Positions 37,094-46,106 of a stretch of DNA of 51,486 nucleotides are shown here, piece after piece. The stretch spans positions 1 to 51,486 of the forward strand of contig NZ_JAOPXV010000180.1 in the NCBI RefSeq assembly GCF_025964975.1, in the 5' to 3' direction. A program made the position numbers and the translations under genes. Positions within the stretch are counted from its first letter, which is position 1, and every line of letters begins with the position of its first letter. The notes beneath the pieces are model-generated. The model saw nothing but the letters and a program-made list of their open reading frames with translations, made no database searches and was not told where the DNA came from. This DNA comes from Nocardioides sp. GTDB taxonomy: Bacteria > Actinomycetota > Actinomycetes > Propionibacteriales > Nocardioidaceae.

Positions 37094-38263
37094 ATGAACG
37101 ACACCACAGGAGTCAGCTCAGGAGCGTTCGGCCCGGATCTCGTGGAGGTCTTCGGACCATCGCAGCGAGACGGCGGACCCGACCTCGTGCAGCTGCTCAC
37201 ACCCGAGGGCGAGCGGGTCCACCACGCCGAGTTCGACTACGACTTCTCCGCCGAGCAGCTCCGCGGCTTCTACCGCGACATGGTGCTCACCCGGCGCATC
37301 GACACCGAGGCGACGGCCCTCCAGCGGCACGGCGAGCTGGGCATCTGGGCCCAGCTTCTCGGCCAGGAGGCCGCGCAGATCGGCGCCGGTCGCGCGCTGC
37401 GCCCCCAGGACTACGTCTTCCCGACCTACCGCGAGCACGGCGTCGCCTACTGCCGCGGTGTCGACCCGCTCGACCTGCTCGGGCTCTTCCGCGGCGTCGA
37501 CCAGGGCGCCTGGGACCCGGCCGACAACAACTTCGGTCTCTACACGATCGTCATCGGCGCGCAGGTGCTGCACGGCGTGGGCTACGCCATGGGCATCCAG
37601 CGTGACGGGGCCGTCGGCACGGGCGACGCCGAGCGCGACGCGGCCGTCATCGCCCACTTCGGCGACGGCGCGTCCTCGCAGGGCGACGTCAACGAGGCCT
37701 TCATCTTCGCGGCCTCCTACAACGCCCCGGTGGTCTTCTTCTGCCAGAACAACCAGTGGGCCATCTCCGAGCCGATCGAGCGCCAGACGCGCATCCCGCT
37801 CTACCAGCGCGCCCTCGGCTTCGGCTTCCCCGGCGTCCGCGTCGACGGCAACGACGTGCTCGCGACGTACGCCGTCACGCAGGCCGCCCTCCAGCGCGCA
37901 CGCGACGGCCAGGGCCCCACGCTCGTGGAGGCCTACACCTACCGCATGGGTGCGCACACCACGACCGACGACCCGACGCGCTACCGCCTCTCCGACGACG
38001 TCGAGCACTGGAAGCTCAAGGACCCGATCAAGCGGCTGGAGGTCTACCTACGCCGCAACGGCCTCGTCGACCAGCAGTTCTTCGACGAGCTCGACCAGGA
38101 GGCCAAGGACCTCGGCCACCACCTCCGTGAAGGCTGCAAGGCCCTGCCCGACCCGAATCCGATGAGCGTCTTCGACCACGTCTACACCGAGATGACCGAC
38201 GAGCTCGCCGCCCAGCGCGACCGCTACGCCACCTACCTCGCGTCCTTCGAGGAGTCGCACTGA
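37094..38263 (+). CDS. pdhA: 2-oxo acid (pyruvate/branched-chain) dehydrogenase E1 alpha subunit
   Basis: FYRDMVLTRRIDTEATALQRHGELGIWAQLLGQEAAQIGAGRAL...HFGDGASSQGDVNEAFIFAA...FFCQNNQWAISEP. Confidence 0.92.
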   Translation: MNDTTGVSSGAFGPDLVEVFGPSQRDGGPDLVQLLTPEGERVHHAEFDYDFSAEQLRGFYRDMVLTRRIDTEATALQRHGELGIWAQLLGQEAAQIGAGRALRPQDYVFPTYREHGVAYCRGVDPLDLLGLFRGVDQGAWDPADNNFGLYTIVIGAQVLHGVGYAMGIQRDGAVGTGDAERDAAVIAHFGDGASSQGDVNEAFIFAASYNAPVVFFCQNNQWAISEPIERQTRIPLYQRALGFGFPGVRVDGNDVLATYAVTQAALQRARDGQGPTLVEAYTYRMGAHTTTDDPTRYRLSDDVEHWKLKDPIKRLEVYLRRNGLVDQQFFDELDQEAKDLGHHLREGCKALPDPNPMSVFDHVYTEMTDELAAQRDRYATYLASFEESH

Positions 38264-39249
38264 TGAGCACGACGCAGAAGATCACCCTGGCCAAGGGCCT
38301 CAACATGGGCCTGCGCAAGGCCATGGAGGACGACCCCAAGGTCCTCATCATGGGCGAGGACGTCGGCAAGCTCGGCGGCGTCTTCCGCATCACCGACGGC
38401 CTGCAGAAGGACTTCGGTGAGGACCGCGTCATCGACTCCCCGCTGGCCGAGTCCGGCATCGTCGGCACCGCGGTCGGGATGGCCCTGCGTGGCTACCGGC
38501 CCGTCGTCGAGATCCAGTTCGACGGCTTCGTCTACCCGGCCTACGACCAGATCGTCTGCCAGGTCGCGAAGATGACCTTCCGCTCGCAGGGCAAGTCGAA
38601 GATGCCGATGGTCATCCGCATCCCCTTCGGCGGCGGCATCGGCGCGGTCGAGCACCACAGCGAGTCGCCGGAGGCGCAGTTCGCGCACACCCCCGGCCTC
38701 AAGGTCGTGGCGTGCTCCAACCCCGTCGACGGCTACTGGATGATCCAGCAGGCCATCGCGTGCGACGACCCGGTCATCTTCCTCGAGCCCAAGCGGCAGT
38801 ACCACGCCGACAAGCTTGAGCTCGACGAGTCGGCGACGCCCGACCCGCTCTTCACCTCGCGCACCGTCCGTGCCGGCACCGACCTCACCGTCCTCGCCTA
38901 CGGCCCCACGGTGAAGACCGCGCTCAAGGCCGCCGAGGCTGCTGCGACCGAGGGCAAGTCGCTCGAGGTCATCGACCTCCGCACGCTCTCCCCGCTCGAC
39001 ATGGCTCCGGTGCTGGAGTCCGCCCGACGCACCGGCCGCGTCGTGGTCATCCACGAGGCGCACGTCAACCTCGGCATGGGTGCCGAGCTGTCGGCCCGCA
39101 TCACCGAGGAGTGCTTCTACTCCCTCGAGGCCCCGGTGCTCCGCGTCGGCGGCTTCGACACGCCCTACCCGCCCTCGCGCATCGAGGAGGAGTGGTTGCC
39201 GGACCTGGACCGCGTCCTCGACGCCGTCGACCGCTCCCTGGAGTTCTGA
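38263..39249 (+). CDS. 2-oxo acid dehydrogenase E1 beta subunit
   Basis: MGEDVGKLGGVFRITDGLQKDFGEDRVIDSPLAESGIVGTAVGMALRGYRPVVEIQFDGFVYPAYDQI. Confidence 0.94.
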   Translation: MSTTQKITLAKGLNMGLRKAMEDDPKVLIMGEDVGKLGGVFRITDGLQKDFGEDRVIDSPLAESGIVGTAVGMALRGYRPVVEIQFDGFVYPAYDQIVCQVAKMTFRSQGKSKMPMVIRIPFGGGIGAVEHHSESPEAQFAHTPGLKVVACSNPVDGYWMIQQAIACDDPVIFLEPKRQYHADKLELDESATPDPLFTSRTVRAGTDLTVLAYGPTVKTALKAAEAAATEGKSLEVIDLRTLSPLDMAPVLESARRTGRVVVIHEAHVNLGMGAELSARITEECFYSLEAPVLRVGGFDTPYPPSRIEEEWLPDLDRVLDAVDRSLEF

Positions 39250-39250
39250 G

Positions 39251-40753
39251 ATGGCTGACTTCAAGCTGCCCGACGTCGGCGAGGGCCTGACCGAGGCCGA
39301 GATCGTCTCCTGGAAGGTCAAGGAGGGCGACGTCATCGAGATCAACGACATCATCGTCGAGATCGAGACCGCCAAGTCGCTGGTCGAGCTGCCCTCGCCG
39401 TACGAGGGGACCGTGCTCGCCCTGATGGTCGCCGAGGGCGAGATGGTGCAGGTCGGGACTCCGATCATCTCGGTCGGCTCCGCGTCCGACGCCGCCGCTC
39501 CCGCTGCTGCGGCCCCGGCGGCCGCTGCGCCCGAGGTCGACCTCTCCGACATGGACCTCTCCAACCCGGCCGCCTCCGGTGGCGGTGAGGGCGAGTCGCT
39601 CGTCGGCCGCAACAAGGCCGAGCGCGGACCTCAGCGTCGGGCCCGTCGCGGCCCGGCGTCGCCGTCGACCGCGGCCGGTGCCCAGGCACAGATGCAGGTG
39701 CAGGGTTCCTTCGCTCCTGGTGGCGCACAGTCCGAGGAGGTCGCGGCCGCCGACGAGCCGGCCGTCCCCGCGACGTCCGCCCGTCCGGCACCCGCCGCCG
39801 CGCCCGCCGAGGCGCTGGTGCCCCCCGCCGCGCAGTCCCCGAGCGAGGTGCGCGCGCTGGCGAAGCCGCCGGTGCGCAAGCTCGCCAAGGACCTCGGCAT
39901 CGACCTCAAGACCCTCACCGGGTCCGGTCGCAACGGTGTCATCACGCGAGCGGACGTCGAGGCCGCGACCTCGACGGCCGCGTCCGGGACTGCCCAAGCT
40001 GCTCCGGCTGCGACGGGTGTGCTCCAGGTGGCTCGCCCGGGCGAGCGGGAGACCCGCGAGCCCATCAAGGGCGTGCGCAAGATGATGGCGCAGGCCATGA
40101 GCCAGTCGGCCTTCACCAGCCCGCACGTCACCGAGTGGATCACGGTCGACGTGACGGCCACCATGGAGTTCGTGGCGCGGTTGAAGAAGCGTCGCGAGTT
40201 CAAGGACGCCAAGGTCAGCCCGCTGCTCGTCCTGAGTCGCGCGGTCATGCTGGCGATGAAGCGCACCCCCGAGATCAACTCCTTCTGGGACGACGCCGCC
40301 CAGGAGGTCGTCTTCAAGAACTACGTCAACCTCGGCATCTCCGCAGCGACCCCGCGGGGACTGGTCGTGCACAACATCAAGGACGCCGACCAGCTCTCGA
40401 TGCTCGGGCTCGCCGGAGCGCTGGCCAGCCTGACCGCCACCGCCCGCGAGGGCAGGACGCAGCCGGCCGAGATGGCGGGCGGCACCTTCACGATCACCAA
40501 CGTGGGTGTCTTCGGCGTCGATGCTGGTACGCCCATCATCAACCCGGGCGAGGCTGCGATCCTGTGCTTCGGCGCGGTGCGCAAGCAGCCGTGGGTCGTC
40601 TCCAAGGACGGCGTGGACGAGATCGTCGTCCGCGACATCACCACCTTGGCGCTCTCCTTCGACCACCGGCACATCGACGGCGAGAAGGGCTCGCGCTTCC
40701 TCGCCGACGTCGCCGGGATCCTCGAGGACCCGGGCACGGCGCTGCTCTTCTGA
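39251..40753 (+). CDS. 2-oxo acid dehydrogenase E2 (dihydrolipoamide acyltransferase), single lipoyl domain
   Basis: MADFKLPDVGEGLTEAEIVSWKVKEGDVIEINDIIVEIETAKSLVELPSPYEG; VRKLAKDLGIDLKTLTGSGRNGVITRADV; LSFDHRHIDGEKGSRFLADV. Confidence 0.95.
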   Translation: MADFKLPDVGEGLTEAEIVSWKVKEGDVIEINDIIVEIETAKSLVELPSPYEGTVLALMVAEGEMVQVGTPIISVGSASDAAAPAAAAPAAAAPEVDLSDMDLSNPAASGGGEGESLVGRNKAERGPQRRARRGPASPSTAAGAQAQMQVQGSFAPGGAQSEEVAAADEPAVPATSARPAPAAAPAEALVPPAAQSPSEVRALAKPPVRKLAKDLGIDLKTLTGSGRNGVITRADVEAATSTAASGTAQAAPAATGVLQVARPGERETREPIKGVRKMMAQAMSQSAFTSPHVTEWITVDVTATMEFVARLKKRREFKDAKVSPLLVLSRAVMLAMKRTPEINSFWDDAAQEVVFKNYVNLGISAATPRGLVVHNIKDADQLSMLGLAGALASLTATAREGRTQPAEMAGGTFTITNVGVFGVDAGTPIINPGEAAILCFGAVRKQPWVVSKDGVDEIVVRDITTLALSFDHRHIDGEKGSRFLADVAGILEDPGTALLF

Positions 40754-40756
40754 GAG

Positions 40757-40805
40757 CGACCGTGTGGTTTCCCTGTCATCCGATGACCCGGAAGCCACAC
40801 GGTCG
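40757..40805. terminator. Bidirectional terminator between convergent E2 and epimerase genes
   Basis: CGACCGTGTGGTTTCC ... GGAAGCCACACGGTCG: 16-bp stem with one G-T wobble. Confidence 0.8.
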
Positions 40806-40811
40806 GCTGCG

Positions 40812-41780
40812 TCAATCGCTCTCGGCGGGCGATGCCTCCCGGGTGTGCCAGGCGGCCAGGACCTCGGCCTCGCGCTCGGTGCTGATGCCGACGGCCGTCT
40901 CCCCGAGGGTGTCGCGGGCGGTCTCCGCGATCGGCCGCAGACGGAGTCCGGCAGCCAGCGCGGGCTGCGGGGAGTGGGACATCATGCCGTCGTACTCCGC
41001 TCGCGGCAGCCACAACGGGACCGACCCCTCGCCGGCCCAGGGCTCCACGCCCTGCTCGGTCAGGAAGTCCGAGTCCACCCAGGTGAACGACGGCTCGGCT
41101 GCCACGCCGTCAGCTGCCTGCGACAACAGGTCCCGCAGCGGCATCAGCTCACCGACGGCGTCGAAAGCGCCGGTGGTCCGCGTCTCGCACGCCTCGAGGA
41201 TCCACGCAGCCAGGTCGCGTACGTCGATCACCTGGACGACGTCGTCAGGCGACCCCGGCGCCAGCACCTCCCCGCCCCGGGACAGCCGGTCGGGCCAGTA
41301 GGAGAACCTGCCGCTCCCGTCGCCGGGACCGACGATCAGGCCGGGCCGCACGATCATCGACGTGCTGGCGCCGGCCGACACGATCTCCTCGCAGGCGACC
41401 TTCATCGGTCCGTAGGCCTCCGGGTCCTCCGTCAGGTCGACGTCGGCGGTGACCGGTTCGACGAGTGGCCCCATCGCCGACGAGCCGTTGTCGGCGTAGA
41501 CGTTGATCGTCGAGACGAAGACCCAGTGGGCCTCCGTGACGGCTTCGACTGCGCGGCGCACGTGCGAGGGCAGCCGCGCGACGTCGACGACCGCGTCCCA
41601 CGTGCCCTCCCTCAGCTCGGCCGGGGCGTCCTCGGTGCGGTCCCACGGGAGGTGGGTCGCGCCGGCAGGCACCGGGGACGAGCCGCGGCAGGCGCAGGTG
41701 ACGTCCCAGCCGCGCTGGACCGCCTGCTCCGCCACAGTGCGGGAGAGGAACCTGGTGCCGCCGAGGACGAGAAGTTGCAT
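40812..41780 (-). CDS. NAD-dependent epimerase/dehydratase-family protein
   Basis: MQLLVLGGTRFLSRTVAEQAVQRGWDVTCACRG...HWVFVSTINVYADN...YGPMKVACEEIV. Confidence 0.9.
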   Translation of the reverse strand: MQLLVLGGTRFLSRTVAEQAVQRGWDVTCACRGSSPVPAGATHLPWDRTEDAPAELREGTWDAVVDVARLPSHVRRAVEAVTEAHWVFVSTINVYADNGSSAMGPLVEPVTADVDLTEDPEAYGPMKVACEEIVSAGASTSMIVRPGLIVGPGDGSGRFSYWPDRLSRGGEVLAPGSPDDVVQVIDVRDLAAWILEACETRTTGAFDAVGELMPLRDLLSQAADGVAAEPSFTWVDSDFLTEQGVEPWAGEGSVPLWLPRAEYDGMMSHSPQPALAAGLRLRPIAETARDTLGETAVGISTEREAEVLAAWHTREASPAESD

Positions 41781-41854
41781 GGCGCCACCTCACCTTGCCC
41801 GCGCGCCCGGGGCAAGGGGGGGTTCACTCTGGGCGGAACGTGCGTCACCCCTCC

Positions 41855-42301
41855 CTACCAGGCTGGACGCAGCGGACCGGGCACGCCGATCACCCGCAGC
41901 GCCTCCTGGAGGTGTTCGAACTGTGCGGGCGTCAGCTGGTCACGCCACCGCTGCAGGGTGTCTGCCGCGGCGGCGTCGGCGGCCTCCGTGCAGGCCCAGC
42001 CCTTCTGCGTCAGCACGAGCAGCCGGGACCGTCGATCTGCCGGGTCGGTCTTGCGACGGAGGTAGCCACGCTCGACCAGGTGGTCGGCCAGCTGGGCCGC
42101 CGCCTGCTTCGTGACCCCCAGATGGGCGGCGAGCTCGGATGCCGTGGCCGGGCTCCCGCTCAGCCGGGCGAACGCATAGCCATGGGCGGGGCGGACATCG
42201 GTGAAACCCCTGGCCGCCAGTCCCTGCTGGATGCCGTCCACGAGCTGGCTGGCGACCCGGAGGACCGCTGCGGCCAAGGCAGGGTCGTTGTTCGTCGTCA
42301 T
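41855..42301 (-). CDS. MarR-family transcriptional regulator
   Basis: AHGYAFARLSGSPATASELAAHLGVTKQAAAQLADHLVERGYLRRKTDPADRRSRLLVLTQKG. Confidence 0.93.
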   Translation of the reverse strand: MTTNNDPALAAAVLRVASQLVDGIQQGLAARGFTDVRPAHGYAFARLSGSPATASELAAHLGVTKQAAAQLADHLVERGYLRRKTDPADRRSRLLVLTQKGWACTEAADAAAADTLQRWRDQLTPAQFEHLQEALRVIGVPGPLRPAW

Positions 42302-42303
42302 GG

Positions 42304-42324
42304 GTCCATCGTGAGACGATGGAC
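42304..42324. promoter_or_regulatory. Perfect 9-bp inverted repeat immediately upstream of marR-like ATG
   Basis: GTCCATCGT gag ACGATGGAC. Confidence 0.6.
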
Positions 42325-42330
42325 AAGAAG

Positions 42331-42363
42331 CTTGACTATATAGACACGTTACTTGGCTATATA
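42331..42363. promoter_or_regulatory. Direct-repeat operator candidate for the MarR regulator
   Basis: CTTGACTATATA (42331-42342) and CTTGGCTATATA (42352-42363), 11/12 identical, 21-bp period. Confidence 0.65.
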
Positions 42364-42370
42364 AGGCATC

Positions 42371-42546
42371 GTGCCTGTCATTCGTCCGACCGACGCCGTC
42401 CCGGAGACGTCGTCCTGGTCCCGGCAGGCAGTGAGCTCTGCGTGGACGCCGGACCGCAGGGAGCGACGGCGTGGGTGACCACGACCCCGGGCCTCGAGGC
42501 TGTGATGTCGGACGGCACTCGGCTCAGCCCGCCGTGGGTCCGCTGA
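42371..42546 (+). pseudogene. Remnant of a cupin-domain gene (N-terminus fused out of frame to C-terminus; core missing)
   Basis: Frame 1 VPVIRPTDAVPE from GTG 42371; frame +1 PGDVVLVPAGSELCVDAGPQGATAWVTTTPGLEAVMSDGTRLSPPWVR to stop; switch occurs at CCCGGAGAC. Confidence 0.6.
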
Positions 42547-42557
42547 CCAAGGATTCC

Positions 42558-44096
42558 TCAAACGCCCGGCGCTGGCGTGGTCGTCCCCAGGATCCACGCG
42601 TCGAAGAAGGCGGACAGCTCGAGCCCGGTCTCCTTCTCCCAGTGCTCGTAGATGTCGTCGCGGGTCACGGACCTGTTGTCGTTGGCCGTCAGCCACGAAC
42701 GGGCGATCGCGAAGAACTGGTCGTCGCCGAGCTCGAGGCGCAGCTCGTTCCACATCAGGGCCGGCGAGTAGTAGACGTTCGACCCGGCGAACTGGGTCGG
42801 GTCGTAGGCGCCCGGAGGGCCGTACTCGTCGCGCAGCTGCTGGTCGATGCCGCGCCAGCTGTCGGTGGTCGCGCTGATCTTGGCGCCGTCGTGGTCGGCC
42901 TCCCACAGCCCCTGCATCAGCATCGTCATGCCCTCGTTGAGCCACACGTCGCTCCAGTCCGCCGGCGAGACCTGGTCGCCGTACCACTGGTGGACGAGCT
43001 CGTGCACGATCACCTCGGGTTCCCGGACGTACTCGTTGTTGCCGATCGTGACCAGCGTCTGGGTCTCCATCGCGGACTGCGAGTCGGTCGCGACGATGCC
43101 GGCCGAGCTGAACGGGTAGGGCCCGAGGCGGGACTCGATCCAGTCGATCGCAGCGCCCCCGGCCCGCATGGCGTCGACCACGAGGGGCTGGCCACGGGGA
43201 TACCAGTAGTCGAGGGTCACGCCGCTCTTCGACGTCTGGGCGGCGTGCGCGTAGTCACCGATCGCGAGGGTGACGAGGTAGGACGCCGCGGGTTCGTCGA
43301 GCTGGAACTCCGTCGTGCGCCGGCCGTCCTCGGTCGTGTCGCCGACGAACCGTCCGTTGGCGACGCCGGTCCACGGCTCAGGGACAGTGACGGAGATGTC
43401 GTAGAGCGCCTTGTCGGCCGGCTGGTCGTTCACGGGGTACCAGCTGTAGGCGCCGTACGGCTCCTGCATCGTCCACACCTCGCCCCGGTCGGTGACCGTG
43501 AAGCCGACGGTGGAGAAGTCCCTGCGCGTGGTGGGGGCCGGCACCGGGCGAGGCTTGCCCGCGTAGGAGACCACCAGCTCGTGCCGGTCGTCGGTGACGA
43601 TCGGCGCTGTGACGACGAGGTTCTTGCCGCGATGGGTGTACGCCGCCTCCTGCCCGTCGAGGGTGAGGCTCTCGACCTCCAGGAACGGGGAGAAGTCGAG
43701 ACCGAACTTCTTCGCGTCCCGAGCGGCGCGGAAGGTGATGGTGGAGGTGCCGGTCAGCGACCGTTTCGTCGGGTCCCACGACAGGTCGAGGTCGTAGAGC
43801 AGGGCGTCGACGTCGGGCCCGCCGACCGCCGGATAGACCGAGTCCTCGACGGGGGCGCTCAGGGCGAGCAGAAGGTCGGGCTCGGTCCGCTCGTTCAGGG
43901 CCGGGGTCCCAGCCGGTGCGGACTCGCCCCCGGTGTCGGTGGGGGTGGAGGGCGCGGGGGCGGCCTCGGACGAGGACGCAGATCCTGGCTCGCGCTCGTC
44001 GTCCTTGTCGGAACCGGAGCCGCCGGCCGAGCACCCGGCGAGCAGGCCGGCTGCGACGGCGAGCGCACATCGCCTCATCCCCCGTCGCGTCATCAT
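42558..44096 (-). CDS. M1-family metallopeptidase lipoprotein
   Basis: Lipobox LAAGLLAGCSAGG; VIVHELVHQWYGDQVSPADWSDVWLNEGMTMLMQ (HExxH...E). Confidence 0.93.
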   Translation of the reverse strand: MMTRRGMRRCALAVAAGLLAGCSAGGSGSDKDDEREPGSASSSEAAPAPSTPTDTGGESAPAGTPALNERTEPDLLLALSAPVEDSVYPAVGGPDVDALLYDLDLSWDPTKRSLTGTSTITFRAARDAKKFGLDFSPFLEVESLTLDGQEAAYTHRGKNLVVTAPIVTDDRHELVVSYAGKPRPVPAPTTRRDFSTVGFTVTDRGEVWTMQEPYGAYSWYPVNDQPADKALYDISVTVPEPWTGVANGRFVGDTTEDGRRTTEFQLDEPAASYLVTLAIGDYAHAAQTSKSGVTLDYWYPRGQPLVVDAMRAGGAAIDWIESRLGPYPFSSAGIVATDSQSAMETQTLVTIGNNEYVREPEVIVHELVHQWYGDQVSPADWSDVWLNEGMTMLMQGLWEADHDGAKISATTDSWRGIDQQLRDEYGPPGAYDPTQFAGSNVYYSPALMWNELRLELGDDQFFAIARSWLTANDNRSVTRDDIYEHWEKETGLELSAFFDAWILGTTTPAPGV

Positions 44097-44641
44097 CACT
44101 CGCCCCGGAGCAGGGGTCGCGCGAGCTTCCGGCCGTGGTGGATCTGCGCCTTCACCGTCCCGAGGGGCACGTCGATGAGCTGCGCGATGTCCTCGTAGGC
44201 CATGCCGTAGACGTCGCGGAGGAGCAGCGGCTCGACGTATTGCGGGTGCTCCTTCTCGATCGTCTCCATGGCGTCGAGGAGGTCCAGCCGGGTGCCCGCG
44301 ATGACCGAGGTGGTGCGCGGATCGGGTCGGTCGTGCTTGCCACCCTCGAAGTCGGTGGGCACGGCCTGGTTCTTCAGCTTGCGGTAGGTCGTGCGCGCGC
44401 TGTTCAGCGCCACGACGTGCATCCACGTGGTGAAGCGGCCGCGGCCGTTCCACGAACCGATCTTCGTGGCGACGTTGAGCAGCGCCTCCTGACAGGCGTC
44501 CTCCGCGTCGCCGGAGTAGGGGAGGACCCCGCGGCAGACGTTGAGCGCACGGGGGCGAACTGCCTCCAGAAGGCTCTCCAGCGCAGCACGGTCACCCTCG
44601 CGGGCGCGCCGCGCGAAGTCATCGATGTCGTCCGGAGTCAC
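44096..44641 (-). CDS. ECF RNA polymerase sigma factor, adjacent to Ser/Thr kinase
   Basis: VTPDDIDDFARRAREGDRAALESLLEAVRPRALNVCRGVLPYSGDAEDACQEALLNVATKIGSWNGRGRFTTWMHVVALNSAR...GMAYEDIAQLIDVPLGTVKAQIHHGRK. Confidence 0.92.
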   Translation of the reverse strand: MTPDDIDDFARRAREGDRAALESLLEAVRPRALNVCRGVLPYSGDAEDACQEALLNVATKIGSWNGRGRFTTWMHVVALNSARTTYRKLKNQAVPTDFEGGKHDRPDPRTTSVIAGTRLDLLDAMETIEKEHPQYVEPLLLRDVYGMAYEDIAQLIDVPLGTVKAQIHHGRKLARPLLRGE

Positions 44642-44661
44642 GCCTGCAACATAATGCAGGT
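44642..44661. promoter_or_regulatory. 20-bp divergent spacer holding a CCTGCA...TGCAGG dyad and a -10-like hexamer for each direction
   Basis: CCTGCAACATAATGCAGG; plus: CATAAT-GCAGGT-GTG; minus: TATGTT-GCAGGC-GTG. Confidence 0.6.
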
Positions 44662-46089
44662 GTGTCCGTCCCCTCCCGTCTTGGTCGCTACCCCGTGCGG
44701 CGTCGCATCGGGGCGGGCGCATTCGCGACGGTGTGGCTGGCCTACGACGAGCAGCTGGACTGTCCCGTCGCGATCAAGGTGCTCGCCGAGAACTGGACCG
44801 AGGACCTTCATGTCCGCCAGCGCTTCGTCGAGGAAGGCCGCTTCCTGCGCAAGGTCGAGTCGCCCCACGTGGTGTCGGTCTACGACGCCGGCGAGCTGGA
44901 GGACTCCCGTCCGTTCCTGGTCATGTCGTATGCCGACCAGGGCACGCTCGCAGACCGCCTGGACGTCGAGCCGCTGACCGTCCCGCAGGCGCTCCATGTC
45001 ATCGGGCAGATCGGCGCCGGGCTCCACGCCCTCCACCGGCGTGGCGTGCTGCACCGCGACGTGAAGCCCGCCAACGTCCTGTTCCGCACCGTCGAGGTCG
45101 ATGGGGCGCGGCAGGTCAGCGCGATGCTCGGCGACCTCGGTCTCGGCAAGGCGATGGACATGTCGTCGCGACTGACGATGATCGGCGGCACCCCGTCCTT
45201 CATCGCTCCTGAGCAGGCCCAGGGCGAGCCGCTCGATGGGCGTGCCGACCAGTTCTCCCTTGCTGCGCTGGCCTACCTGATGCTGGCCGGGCGGGCGCCG
45301 TACGACCATGCGTCGCTCAGCGCTGCCGCTGATCCCGGTCCGTTGCCTCCGCTGGACAACGGGCTGCCCGACGACGCGGAGAAGGTGCTCGCGACCGCCC
45401 TCTCGAAGGACCGGGCCGGGAGATATCCCGATGTGCCCAGTTTCGTCGAGGCCCTGAACAGCGCCCTCGTCGACCACGCCGAGGAGTCGCCGACCTGGAT
45501 CCCGGTGGATGAGGACCTGACCAAGCCGGCGCCACGACCCGTCTTCACCCTCACGCCGCGTCGAGCGAAGCGGATGCTGGTGGCGGTCGGGGCCGCGGCC
45601 CTCCTCGTCGGTCTCGGGACGGGCTTCGCTGCCCAGCGCCTGCTCGACACCGAGCACACGATCTCGAGCTCGACGGGCAGCATCTCGGTCACGGTTCCCG
45701 ACGACTGGACGCGAGCGGTCGACGCCGAGTCCTGGCGACCACCCGGTGGGGCAGGCGACGAGCCGTCGGTCTCGGCGGGGGACGCCGTGGGGTGGAACGA
45801 GAACCAGGAACCCGGAGAAGGCGTCTTCATCGGGGTGCTTCCCGGTGACTCGCTGCCGACCAACCTGCCGCGGCATCCCGAGTGCGAGGTCCAGCTCGGG
45901 GCCAGGGACGACCAGTACCTCGGAGACCAGGCCACCACGGTGGAGTTCACCGGGTGCACCGACGGTGGGATCACCATCGAGCGGGTCGTGCAGGTCAATG
46001 ACGACCAGCTGCTGTGGGTGCAGGTGCGCGCCGCTGACCGCGTCGTCGCCTACGACGTCATCGAGTCCATCGAGACGTCCGGACTCTGA
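44662..46089 (+). CDS. Serine/threonine protein kinase with TM segment and extracytoplasmic C-terminal domain
   Basis: RIGAGAFATVWLAYDEQLDCPVAIKVLAENW; GVLHRDVKPANVLF; GDLGLGKAM; GGTPSFIAPEQ; TM RMLVAVGAAALLVGLGTGFAA. Confidence 0.94.
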   Translation: MSVPSRLGRYPVRRRIGAGAFATVWLAYDEQLDCPVAIKVLAENWTEDLHVRQRFVEEGRFLRKVESPHVVSVYDAGELEDSRPFLVMSYADQGTLADRLDVEPLTVPQALHVIGQIGAGLHALHRRGVLHRDVKPANVLFRTVEVDGARQVSAMLGDLGLGKAMDMSSRLTMIGGTPSFIAPEQAQGEPLDGRADQFSLAALAYLMLAGRAPYDHASLSAAADPGPLPPLDNGLPDDAEKVLATALSKDRAGRYPDVPSFVEALNSALVDHAEESPTWIPVDEDLTKPAPRPVFTLTPRRAKRMLVAVGAAALLVGLGTGFAAQRLLDTEHTISSSTGSISVTVPDDWTRAVDAESWRPPGGAGDEPSVSAGDAVGWNENQEPGEGVFIGVLPGDSLPTNLPRHPECEVQLGARDDQYLGDQATTVEFTGCTDGGITIERVVQVNDDQLLWVQVRAADRVVAYDVIESIETSGL

Positions 46090-46106
46090 GGTGGACGTCA
46101 CGGGCG

